15,147 nucleotides of DNA from a bacterium (lineage in GTDB: Bacteria; Tectomicrobia; Entotheonellia; Entotheonellales; Entotheonellaceae). The position numbers and the translations under genes were made by a program. The DNA lies in NCBI GenBank assembly GCA_027294925.1, contig JAPULM010000554.1, forward strand, positions 1-15,147, given 5' to 3'. This document shows, piece after piece, positions 1-6,220 of the stretch; position 1 is the stretch's first letter, and each line of letters opens with the position of its first letter. Below the pieces are notes generated by a model. The model worked only from the letters and a program-made list of their open reading frames with translations, did no database searches and had not been told where the DNA came from.

Positions 1-170
1 ACTGAGCAAGCTTTCATTGCATAGCGGGCTTGAAGACCTGCAGCGGCTGTGATTGACTGGATGGCTGCAATGCGAGACCGTAAAACACGACTGTCATATA
101 GGTAAAATGGCGTGCCGAGGCGATCTGCTAGCCAGGATAAGTCAACCCCTTGTAATATTTCGCTGGACAT
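1..170 (-). CDS. lysA: Diaminopimelate decarboxylase-like PLP enzyme, N-terminal fragment (3' end beyond left edge)
   Basis: Reading the minus strand from an ATG gives 56 uninterrupted codons that run off the left edge. The peptide begins MSSEILQGVDLSWLADRLG, continues with TPFYLYDSRVLRSRI, and ends near the edge with LQARYAMKACS. This is the start of a fold-type III group IV decarboxylase: the 'TPFYLYD' strand comes first, then the 'YAxKA' strand whose Lys (residue 53 or so) forms the Schiff base with PLP. The best family match is LysA, which makes lysine from meso-diaminopimelate in the cytoplasm; related ornithine/arginine or carboxynorspermidine decarboxylases cannot be excluded from 56 residues. 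A GGAGG lies 10 bases before the ATG, and an in-frame GTG six bases further upstream sits closer to it, so the start may be that GTG. It is divergent from the sigma factor gene. Confidence 0.8.
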   Translation of the reverse strand, partial: MSSEILQGVDLSWLADRLGTPFYLYDSRVLRSRIAAIQSITAAAGLQARYAMKACS

Positions 171-218
171 CAGCACAGCTCCTCCAAATCGTTTCGCAGC
201 ACAGGTGACGTGTGGGTT

Positions 219-248
219 ATCGTATCTTAAGTTGATTCACTGAAGCAA
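219..248 (-). promoter_or_regulatory. Candidate sigma-70 promoter for the lysA-like gene
   Basis: On the minus strand, TTGCTT (-35, 4 of 6 consensus positions) is followed after 18 bases by TACGAT (-10, 4 of 6). It points at the lysA-like start about 50 bases downstream. The match is modest and rests on sequence alone. The -35 hexamer lies within the dyad described next. Confidence 0.35.
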
Positions 249-253
249 CTAAA
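227..253. promoter_or_regulatory. 27-bp imperfect dyad, candidate operator
   Basis: The arms are symmetric about the C at 240, with 11 of 13 positions pairing; the inner 21 bp read AGTTGATTCAC then TGAAGCAACT with a single mismatched pair. It lies in the divergent intergenic region and covers the -35 element proposed for the lysA-like gene. That placement suits a dimeric repressor site, but the protein is unknown. The dyad is seen directly; the operator role is inferred. Confidence 0.4.
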
Positions 254-324
254 CATCTAGATTTTTTCCATCTCAGACGATATGTCCGCCCCCTTATGCT
301 TCATTTAATGACAAGGTGTGATAA

Positions 325-344
325 GATTCCAGCATAGAGGAATC
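325..344. promoter_or_regulatory. Interrupted dyad GATTCC-N8-GGAATC upstream of the sigma-factor promoter
   Basis: Two perfect 6-bp half sites are separated by 8 bases, so their centres are 14 bp apart. The element ends 8 bases before the proposed -35 hexamer of the sigma-factor promoter, a position where activators often bind. A 6-bp repeat of this kind can arise by chance, so confidence is low. Confidence 0.25.
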
Positions 345-352
345 GCATGACA

Positions 353-381
353 TTGACTTCTGCCTTCCTGCAGTCTACGAT
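353..381 (+). promoter_or_regulatory. Candidate sigma-70 promoter for the sigma factor gene
   Basis: TTGACT (-35, 5 of 6 positions) and TACGAT (-10, 4 of 6) are separated by 17 bases, the optimal spacing. Transcription would start near 388-390, giving a leader of roughly 55 bases before the ATG. This is the best promoter-like match I see in the upstream region. It would mean that the gene is read by the housekeeping polymerase rather than only by its own product. Confidence 0.5.
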
Positions 382-445
382 GGTTTAACTGTTTTTGTCC
401 GCTTTACCTTGAGTTCTCCACCAGCAAGGATCAGATTGGAGTAAC

Positions 446-1300
446 ATGGCAGCCCCTAGGCGCCCCTTACGCAAAATCACCAAAAATTCGTTGACCTCCT
501 ATCTTACCGAAGTGCGCCTAAAGCCGGTACCGACGCCGGAAGAAGAAGTAAAACTTGGCCGTCTTATCCATCAAGGCAATGAAGAAGCTCTCAATGAACT
601 GATTGAGCGCAATTTACGTTTTGTCGTTCAAGTTGCTGGTAAATACAAGGGTTATGGCCTTCCCTTAGCTGATTTGATTAACGAAGGGAACTTGGGGCTG
701 ATGCATGCGGCTCGAAAATTCGATCCCGAACGCGGTGTCCGCTTCATCACCTATGCCGTTTGGTGGATCCGGCAGGCCGTCCTACATGCCTTAGCAGAGG
801 GGGGGAATGCGGTTCGGCTACCCATAAAACAGGCCGAAGCACTGTCCAAACTGCGGCAAAAATTTGAACAAATGCGTCAGTTGCAAGGCGTCGATCCCAG
901 CCTTGAAGAGCTCGCTCTTGAGCTGGATATGAAACCTGCTGAAGTGGCTGATTTACTACGCGTTTACCGGCCATATTTGTCTTTAGATGCACCCATTAAA
1001 GATGAACATGATGCAACCAAACTTGATTTTATGCAGTCTGACAGTATCCCTTCCAGCGAAGACGCTTTTTTTCACTCTGCTATGATTCGGGAAGTACATA
1101 CCCTGTTAGATTTGCTAGATTCTCGTGAGTCCAAAATTTTGAGAGCCCGCTTTGGTTTTGACGGCAAGGCTAAAAGTCTGGCTGAAATCGGCCGTGAATT
1201 GGGCCTATCACGAGAGCGTGTCCGTCAGATCGAATCTCGCGCTCGTAATAAGTTACGCGTCCTCGCCAAACAAAAGGCGATGAAATATTATCTCAACTGA
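446..1300 (+). CDS. Alternative sigma-70 family RNA polymerase sigma factor (RpoD/RpoS-like, group 2 type)
   Basis: This 284-aa sigma factor directs RNA polymerase to a subset of promoters. There is no region 1.1. Region 1.2 is at about 14-45, and regions 2.1-2.4 at about 48-125, including 'DLINEGNLGLMHAARKFDP' and 'RFITYAVWWIRQA' (W106, W107, Q110). Region 3 is at about 128-185. Region 4 is at about 215-275, with the helix-turn-helix 'LAEIGRELGLSRERVRQIE' at 245-263 for -35 recognition. Length and layout resemble RpoS or the short RpoD/SigA-like group 2 factors. Region 2.4 departs from RpoD: after WWIRQA it reads VLHALAEGGN, so the positions corresponding to E. coli T440 and R441 are L and H. 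The start is supported by GGAG four bases before the ATG. The gene stands alone, is divergent from the lysA-like gene and convergent with the CoA-transferases. Its regulon cannot be read from here. Confidence 0.93.
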   Translation: MAAPRRPLRKITKNSLTSYLTEVRLKPVPTPEEEVKLGRLIHQGNEEALNELIERNLRFVVQVAGKYKGYGLPLADLINEGNLGLMHAARKFDPERGVRFITYAVWWIRQAVLHALAEGGNAVRLPIKQAEALSKLRQKFEQMRQLQGVDPSLEELALELDMKPAEVADLLRVYRPYLSLDAPIKDEHDATKLDFMQSDSIPSSEDAFFHSAMIREVHTLLDLLDSRESKILRARFGFDGKAKSLAEIGRELGLSRERVRQIESRARNKLRVLAKQKAMKYYLN

Positions 1301-1310
1301 ATGAGATTTT
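1290..1310. terminator. Weak, possibly bidirectional hairpin between convergent genes
   Basis: ATCTCA and TGAGAT form a 6-bp stem with a 6-base loop. On the plus strand the stem runs into TTTT, and on the minus strand it is followed by AATATTT. The element overlaps the stop codon of the sigma factor gene and lies at the stop of the convergent CoA-transferase gene, where a shared terminator is expected. The stem is AT-rich and short, so it may terminate poorly. Confidence 0.35.
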
Positions 1311-2538
1311 ATAATACCCCATCTGTTTCTAGCTGTTTCTGTTGCGTGGCAGACAAACCTAAAATTTCACCCAACACATAGGCGTTATGTTCACCCACTT
1401 GCGGGGCCGGTCCCTGAATCCGGGGCGGGGTCGCACTCAAGTGCCAGGGAATGTTATGCATCTTCTGTACACCCGTTCCAGGGTGGTCGATCTCACTATG
1501 GGTGCCCCGGGCTTGCAGGTGGGTGTCATGAAAACGTCCTTGCACCGTTCGTAACGGCATTGCCGCGATGCCGGCCGCTTGCAGGCTTTGAAACAGAACT
1601 TCAGCATCCTGTGCTTGGGTCCATTGGCTGATTAACGCATCAATCTCGGCCCGCTGCTTGATACGCTGATGGGTGTCTCTAAACTGTGGTTCGCTGATAC
1701 GTTCAGGGGCTTGCATGAGTTCACACAGCGCTTGCCACTCAGCATCCGACCGGATAGCTAGAGCAAGCCAGGCATCATCACCTGCGCAAGGGTAGTAACC
1801 GTGCGGAGCCATTTCGGGATGGAAATTGTCTTGCGCGCCAGGTACACGCGAGTTTAAGGTGTAATCCGCAATTCCTTCGGTGAGCAAGGTGGTGGTCGCT
1901 TCCCAGGCTGAAAGATCAATGAACTGCCCTTCTCCGCTTCGACGTCGATGAAACAAGGCAAGTAAAATGGCGTAGGTACCAAACATGCCGGCATTCCAGT
2001 CGCCGTATGCAATGTCAATATGGCGAGGCTCACGATCACCTTGATAGCCGATCAGACTGCACAAGCCGGAAAGGGCATGCAGATTAAAGGCGTAGGCGCG
2101 CGCGTCGCGATAAGGTCCATGTTGGCCTGCCACACTGATCGAAAGGATGATCAAATCAGGTTTGATTTGCCTCAGGCCTTGATCATCTAAATGGTGCTTT
2201 GCCAGTACGCCAGGACTAAAGTTATCAATGACGACGTCACTTTTTTGCACCAGCTGACGAATGAGAGCCGCCCCGCGCTCGGTCGTGAAATTGATCGTCA
2301 CCCCAAGCTTGCCGCGATTGACCGCATGAAACCATGGGTTGCATTCTCGTGCCTCCTGCCAAGGCTTGCCAAGCATAGGAGCGCGTGGGCCCGGGCCGTA
2401 ACGAAGGAGGTCAACACGCTCATACGATTCAATTTTGATCACCTCGGCACCGAAGTCAGCGAGAATATGGCCAGGTATACATCCCGCCCAGGCGGTGCCA
2501 AAGTCGAGTACACGGATACCTGCAAGTGGACCGGCCAT
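1309..2538 (-). CDS. Class III CoA-transferase (CaiB/BaiF family), member with catalytic Asp
   Basis: This is a cytoplasmic CoA-transferase of family III, which moves CoA between carboxylic acids through an aspartyl-CoA thioester intermediate. The N-terminus 'PLAGIRVLDFGTAWAGCIPGHILADFGAEVIKIE' is the typical first Rossmann segment. Later come 'NRGKLGVTINF', 'DVVIDNFSPGVL' and 'SGEGQFIDLSAWEA'. The expected catalytic Asp lies in 'IAYGDWNAGMFG' (about residue 180 from the ATG). I chose the ATG, giving 409 aa, because GAGGTGA precedes it; an in-frame GTG two codons earlier is possible. The stop of the upstream CoA-transferase lies within this ribosome-binding region (TGAGGTGATAATG), so the pair is surely co-transcribed and probably translationally coupled. 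Its substrates cannot be told; the family covers carnitine, formyl/oxalate, succinyl and other acyl groups. Confidence 0.88.
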   Translation of the reverse strand: MAGPLAGIRVLDFGTAWAGCIPGHILADFGAEVIKIESYERVDLLRYGPGPRAPMLGKPWQEARECNPWFHAVNRGKLGVTINFTTERGAALIRQLVQKSDVVIDNFSPGVLAKHHLDDQGLRQIKPDLIILSISVAGQHGPYRDARAYAFNLHALSGLCSLIGYQGDREPRHIDIAYGDWNAGMFGTYAILLALFHRRRSGEGQFIDLSAWEATTTLLTEGIADYTLNSRVPGAQDNFHPEMAPHGYYPCAGDDAWLALAIRSDAEWQALCELMQAPERISEPQFRDTHQRIKQRAEIDALISQWTQAQDAEVLFQSLQAAGIAAMPLRTVQGRFHDTHLQARGTHSEIDHPGTGVQKMHNIPWHLSATPPRIQGPAPQVGEHNAYVLGEILGLSATQQKQLETDGVL

Positions 2539-2545
2539 TATCACC

Positions 2546-3805
2546 TCATATCACACCGGCATGACGTAGCGCCGGTAGGTCATGCTGTGAATAGGTTAAG
2601 TCTTGGCATAAAATCTGTTCGGTATGTTCACCTAGTAGTGGGGCTGGGCGACGAAGGCGCCAGGTGGTTTTAGAAAATTGCATCGGTAAGCCCGGTAGCC
2701 GTAAGGCCTCAAGACCAGGTCGATCGACGCTCAGCATAAAGCCGCGTTCGATTAACTGTGGATGATCCACCAACTCGTCAATGGTGTAGACCGGTGAGAT
2801 AGGCAAGCGGTGCTCACGACATGCTTCGAAGACATCTTCACGGGTATGCTGCATGAACCATTGCGCCAACGGAACTTCTAATTCCGCCGGTGGGGCCGAA
2901 GCGATATCATGTCGGTTGTGCAAGCGCTCATCCTCCGCCAATTCAGGATGCCCGATCATCGTCAATAATCGTTCCCACTGCGCCCATTGGGGTGCCGTGA
3001 CCCACATAAAGCCATCACGACAACGAAAAAAATGGGCTGGATAGATCGTCCGCGAGCCAAATCGATGCCCTCGCATGCTTGTATTGCCGTCAAACAGATA
3101 GTTGTTTAAATACACCCCGGTTTGCAAGGTGGCCAAGACATCGGCTGTGCCTATATCAATCATCTGGCCCTTGCCACTATCTTCGCGTACTAGTAACGCC
3201 ATCATAATGGCGCCGGCGGCACTCAGAGCACCTTGATAGCCACTCTGACCAAAAGGCGCCACCAATGGGGGGCGGTTGTCTTCGCCCAACCCCTCACTGA
3301 GTCCGCCTAACGCACAAACCGTGATGTCAGCTGCATGCAGATCTTGGTATGGACCGGTTAGGCCATAGGGTGTAATCGAGGCCGAGATCAAACGCGGATA
3401 GGTGCTGCGAATGATTGCTGCTGTGAGTGCCAGCGATACAAGCTGCTGGGAGCGAAAATGGTGAATGAAAATATCCGCTTGCTGGAGCAATTCCGCAAGT
3501 ATTTTCTGCCCGCTTGCGCCGCTGAGATTCAGCGTTATGCCTCGTTTATTGGTATTGAGAGCCAAAAATAGACCACTGCGTTCCGGATGCGGCGCATCGT
3601 TGGGGAAGGGACCATGTTGCCGCGTGCAGTCGCCTGTGACGGGTCGTTCGATTTTGATCACATCGGCGCCAAAATCAGCTAATAATTTGCCACAATAGGG
3701 AACCGCGATATCTTCACCGAGCTCGATTACCCGTATCCCGGTTAGTATGTCGTTTGCTGCATTCATCTCTTTCCGTCGCTGTCCGTTATTGTCAAACTCC
3801 GGCAT
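2546..3805 (-). CDS. Class III CoA-transferase (CaiB/BaiF family), apparently lacking the catalytic Asp
   Basis: This has the family III CoA-transferase fold: 'LTGIRVIELGEDIAVPYCGKLLADFGADVIKIE' near the N-terminus, then 'LNTNKRGITLNL', 'DIFIHHFRSQQL', 'PYGLTGPYQDL' and 'SGKGQMIDIGTADVLATL'. Lined up with its neighbour by hand, the catalytic Asp position falls in 'PFGQSGYQGALSAAG' (about residues 184-198), which contains no Asp or Glu. It may therefore be a non-catalytic partner of the next gene, or use another residue. It begins after a gap of 78 bases from the DUF2459 gene, and its stop overlaps the ribosome-binding site of the second CoA-transferase. The start is uncertain: the first ATG gives 419 aa, while ATG at codon 14 gives 406 aa, closer to the start of homology. 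Neither has a well-spaced Shine-Dalgarno. Confidence 0.85.
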   Translation of the reverse strand: MPEFDNNGQRRKEMNAANDILTGIRVIELGEDIAVPYCGKLLADFGADVIKIERPVTGDCTRQHGPFPNDAPHPERSGLFLALNTNKRGITLNLSGASGQKILAELLQQADIFIHHFRSQQLVSLALTAAIIRSTYPRLISASITPYGLTGPYQDLHAADITVCALGGLSEGLGEDNRPPLVAPFGQSGYQGALSAAGAIMMALLVREDSGKGQMIDIGTADVLATLQTGVYLNNYLFDGNTSMRGHRFGSRTIYPAHFFRCRDGFMWVTAPQWAQWERLLTMIGHPELAEDERLHNRHDIASAPPAELEVPLAQWFMQHTREDVFEACREHRLPISPVYTIDELVDHPQLIERGFMLSVDRPGLEALRLPGLPMQFSKTTWRLRRPAPLLGEHTEQILCQDLTYSQHDLPALRHAGVI

Positions 3806-3883
3806 CTCTAGCGCAGAACACAGATGAAGTCAAGTGTTGCTTGGGTTCTGAACAAGATGGCAAGAAACGACTGATTTACTGAA

Positions 3884-4582
3884 TTACCGACACGTCATCA
3901 CGGGGCGGGCCGCCAGGTTTGAGGATTCATCATTGGCAAGTTCGGATTGGTTGCTCGCCTTTATGGCATTGATGACGCTACCGGCGGTTAATTTAAAGGC
4001 GGCCGATATATTGACACCGGCGCTCTGCAGTCCCTTGGCAGTCCACGTATTACACGTGTTCATCATATAATACTGCCCCACCGCCTGGTAGAATTGACTG
4101 TTGCCATAAGTGCCATAACTGCGTTCGACCAAACTGCCTGACGCATCACGATAAAAGCTTCGTTTGACAAACTTGATCAACGATCGATAGGCCTGTGCTG
4201 TCAAACACACGAGCAGGGTTTCACTGTTGGTGAAATAAAGGGGTGGTGTTTTGGGTACGGACACCACGTGCATCACTGTGTCTGTCGGCCAAAAAATGGC
4301 CCTCAAGACAAGACCGCTACTAACTTTCTTGGCTTGATAGAAACCTTCATCTCCCCACCCAAACTCTAGATAGGCGGCATAGCCAAAGCGCTCTTTCAAG
4401 CTAGGCAAATCATCAACAATATCGGCAGCAAGAATGGCAACGCCAGTGTGCCATCCATGATTGACGATGTATAGCTTGTTTGGGCTAGGAGCCGCTTCCT
4501 GTTTGTGTGGTTTAACCGCGTACGGCTTGCCGGAGCATGCAGCCAAAACGAGGCTCAGCAGCACTGTCGATAGAATTTTCAT
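3884..4582 (-). CDS. DUF2459 / TIGR02117 urease-region lipoprotein
   Basis: This is a 232-aa protein of unknown function. It starts with a lipoprotein signal: MKILSTVLLSLVLAAC has a Lys, a hydrophobic stretch and the lipobox LAAC with Cys16 as lipidation site. Ser follows the Cys, which in enterobacteria does not give inner-membrane retention. The body carries 'YIVNHGWHTGVAI' (H42, H45), 'LEFGWGDEGFYQ' (about 72-83) and 'NTCNTWTAKGLQSAG' (C177), the conserved blocks of DUF2459. The TIGR02117 model was named for proteins found in urease regions, which agrees with its place directly after ureG. The His-first, Cys-later order recalls permuted papain-like thiol enzymes, but that is my inference. 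AGGTG precedes the ATG by five bases. The 62 bases separating it from ureG hold an AT-rich run but no clear terminator, so it is probably at the end of the urease transcript. Confidence 0.85.
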   Translation of the reverse strand: MKILSTVLLSLVLAACSGKPYAVKPHKQEAAPSPNKLYIVNHGWHTGVAILAADIVDDLPSLKERFGYAAYLEFGWGDEGFYQAKKVSSGLVLRAIFWPTDTVMHVVSVPKTPPLYFTNSETLLVCLTAQAYRSLIKFVKRSFYRDASGSLVERSYGTYGNSQFYQAVGQYYMMNTCNTWTAKGLQSAGVNISAAFKLTAGSVINAIKASNQSELANDESSNLAARPVMTCR

Positions 4583-4644
4583 TACACCTGCATATCTACA
4601 GAATTCTTTACAAGCAAGGAAAAAACAAATTCGTCCCCTTTTTT

Positions 4645-5343
4645 CTATCCTGTGATTGACTCGGAATTGGGTTTAACTTCAAGAAACGCATCAATTCGGC
4701 CCGTCACCCAGACCAGCACATCCTGTAGTCCCACGCCATCACGCAAATTGGTAAATAAAAACGGTTTGTCACCACGCATTTTACTTGCGTCGCGCCGCAT
4801 GACGTCCAGATCAGCGCCAACATGCGGGGCAAGATCAATTTTATTAATCACCAACAAGTCAGAGCGGCTGATGGCGGGTCCACCCTTGCGGGGGATTTTG
4901 TCGCCAGCGGCAACATCAATGACATAAATGGTAACATCGGCTAATTCAGGACTAAAGGTAGCGGCAAGATTGTCACCGCCACTTTCGACAAAGACGAGCT
5001 GTAGGTCATTAAATCTTTTAACTAAAGCGCTAATTGCCTGCAGGTTCACCGACGCATCTTCGCGGATGGCGCTATGCGGGCAGCCGCCGGTTTCAACCCC
5101 AATAATTCGGTTGCGATCGAGGGCGCCGCTATGGCACAAAAACTCGGCGTCTTCTTGCGTATAGATATCGTTGGTCACCACCGCGAGGCGGTAGGTCTGG
5201 CGTAAGGCCTTACATAAGCGATCCGTCAAAGCGGTCTTGCCGGAGCCAACCGGTCCACCAATGCCAATAGTTAGTGGTTTCGCTAACGTCTCTGTCCAAT
5301 GCCATGCATCACCATGATCGTGTTCTCTATAACTATCATGCAT
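4645..5343 (-). CDS. ureG: Urease accessory GTPase UreG
   Basis: UreG is the SIMIBI-class GTPase that, with UreD and UreF, delivers nickel to the urease active site in the cytoplasm. The 232-aa product has the P-loop '[13 protein letters not shown]' (27-39), the metal-binding 'CPH' motif (88-90) that holds Ni at the dimer interface, '[20 protein letters not shown]' (118-137) and the guanine-specificity motif 'NKID' (167-170). The N-terminus [16 protein letters not shown] carries four His in the first 15 residues, a short version of the His-rich tails of many UreG proteins. That may matter because no UreE is encoded nearby. GGAG lies seven bases before the ATG. It is set apart from ureF by a structured gap of 160 bases, unlike the tight spacing of the other urease genes. 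Confidence 0.97.
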   Translation of the reverse strand: MHDSYREHDHGDAWHWTETLAKPLTIGIGGPVGSGKTALTDRLCKALRQTYRLAVVTNDIYTQEDAEFLCHSGALDRNRIIGVETGGCPHSAIREDASVNLQAISALVKRFNDLQLVFVESGGDNLAATFSPELADVTIYVIDVAAGDKIPRKGGPAISRSDLLVINKIDLAPHVGADLDVMRRDASKMRGDKPFLFTNLRDGVGLQDVLVWVTGRIDAFLEVKPNSESITG

Positions 5344-5416
5344 CTTTGTTCTCCATACAGGATGTCGGGATTCGGATCCCAGAGGTTATATCTCAGGCCG
5401 AGGTATGCAGTTCCCA

Positions 5417-5452
5417 GGCAGGAACGATCGTCACCCCGACCCACTCCCTGCC
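5417..5452 (-). other. Candidate RNA stem-loop in the ureF-ureG spacer
   Basis: In the minus-strand transcript, GGCAGGGA can pair with TTCCTGCC over 8 bp, including one G-U pair, around a 20-base loop. The same stretch holds the compact palindrome CTGCCAGGCAG (5448-5458), so alternative folds are possible. It lies in the otherwise non-coding gap before ureG. A TATAAC hexamer (5385-5390, minus strand) further down lacks a convincing -35 partner. Confidence 0.3.
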
Positions 5453-5492
5453 AGGCAGTGGAAGAAGATTTACCCCTGGATAGGTATTTCAG

Positions 5493-5520
5493 GTCTTTGC
5501 CCGTTACGAACGGCAAAGAC
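5493..5520 (-). other. Stem-loop spanning the ureF stop codon
   Basis: GTCTTTGCC-GTT pairs with AAC-GGCAAAGAC: 12 base pairs with one bulged base and a three-base loop. The stop codon of ureF lies in the loop and upper stem, so ribosomes ending ureF must open it. It is not followed by a run of T on the minus strand, so a standard intrinsic terminator is unlikely. An mRNA-stability or translational-coupling element, or a partial pause, fits better. Confidence 0.5.
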
Positions 5521-6211
5521 GCGAATACAATCGTTCGTGTTGCATGCTACGGATGTCAAGGCCTGGGGTAAAACTCCAGGCATCGTCAATTGATAGCCCT
5601 TGATACAATTGCATGACATCGAGTAAGGTGTCGGCCAGGCTATGTAAGAGGTGCTGTGCGTCGGTCTGCCCGAGTGGGATAAGGCGTGTGGCAGCCGCCA
5701 CCCAGCCGGCCGTTATGGTGTAAAGGAAGGCTTGCATCGTGTCGTTTTCGCTAGCACCAAGACCTTGAGCCACGGTGCCAAAGGCAATGGCGTGATGACC
5801 TGTCATGTCTTGTTGGAGCTGATGATAAACCGCCTTGGTAAATGGGGGAGGGGAGAGGGCCATCGCAGCCCTGAGAAATGCCCGGCCAGTATGCTGGCTT
5901 TCGTGACGAAGTTCTCGCGCTGTCTTGATTGCCGTTAAACGGCGATCAAGATGAACAAGTTTGGTTAGATTTTGAGCAGCGCTCAGACGATGCGCTTGCC
6001 GGCAAAAAAGCATGTCACACGGGCCAAGCGTATTATAGCTTAAGTTGACAAGCCATTGCTGACATGACACACGGTCATCAATGATGCCTTTTGTCACATA
6101 AGTCTCGAGAGCATGCGAAAACGTATAGGCGCCGGTAGGGAAAAATTGGTCGCTGATTTGTAAAAGCGACCACAGGGTATTCCCCGTCCTGACAGATTGA
6201 GGCGCGGCCAT
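5504..6211 (-). CDS. ureF: Urease accessory protein UreF
   Basis: UreF forms a complex with UreD and UreG on apo-urease and acts as activator and fidelity factor during nickel insertion. The 235-aa protein has the expected all-helical family features: 'LLQISDQFFPTGAYTFSHALETYV' near the N-terminus, 'RELRHESQHTGRAFLR' in the middle, 'FGTVAQGLG' and the conserved C-terminal tail ending 'HERLYSRLCRS', which in the family contacts UreG. The length is normal and both ends look complete. The Shine-Dalgarno GAGGTAA overlaps the ureC stop codon, so it is coupled to ureC. The usual place of ureE is just upstream of this gene, and there is no room for it here: only 9 bases lie between ureC and ureF. 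Confidence 0.95.
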   Translation of the reverse strand: MAAPQSVRTGNTLWSLLQISDQFFPTGAYTFSHALETYVTKGIIDDRVSCQQWLVNLSYNTLGPCDMLFCRQAHRLSAAQNLTKLVHLDRRLTAIKTARELRHESQHTGRAFLRAAMALSPPPFTKAVYHQLQQDMTGHHAIAFGTVAQGLGASENDTMQAFLYTITAGWVAAATRLIPLGQTDAQHLLHSLADTLLDVMQLYQGLSIDDAWSFTPGLDIRSMQHERLYSRLCRS

Positions 6212-6220
6212 CCGATTACC

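Noticed and set aside
2191..2673. A plus-strand frame of 160 codons across the junction of the two CoA-transferase genes.
   Set aside because: It is antisense to both genes and has no recognisable domain; the sense products match a known family over their full length.
4612..4645. AT-rich inverted repeat (GAAAAAA ... TTTTTTC) after ureG, considered as a terminator.
   Set aside because: The stem would be almost only A-T pairs around a 13-base loop, too weak for intrinsic termination.
5283..5516. A minus-strand frame of 77 codons covering the ureF-ureG gap, considered as a ureE remnant.
   Set aside because: The translation has no UreE-like sequence or His-rich tail, overlaps the ureF end and the ureG start in another frame, and reads like random sequence.
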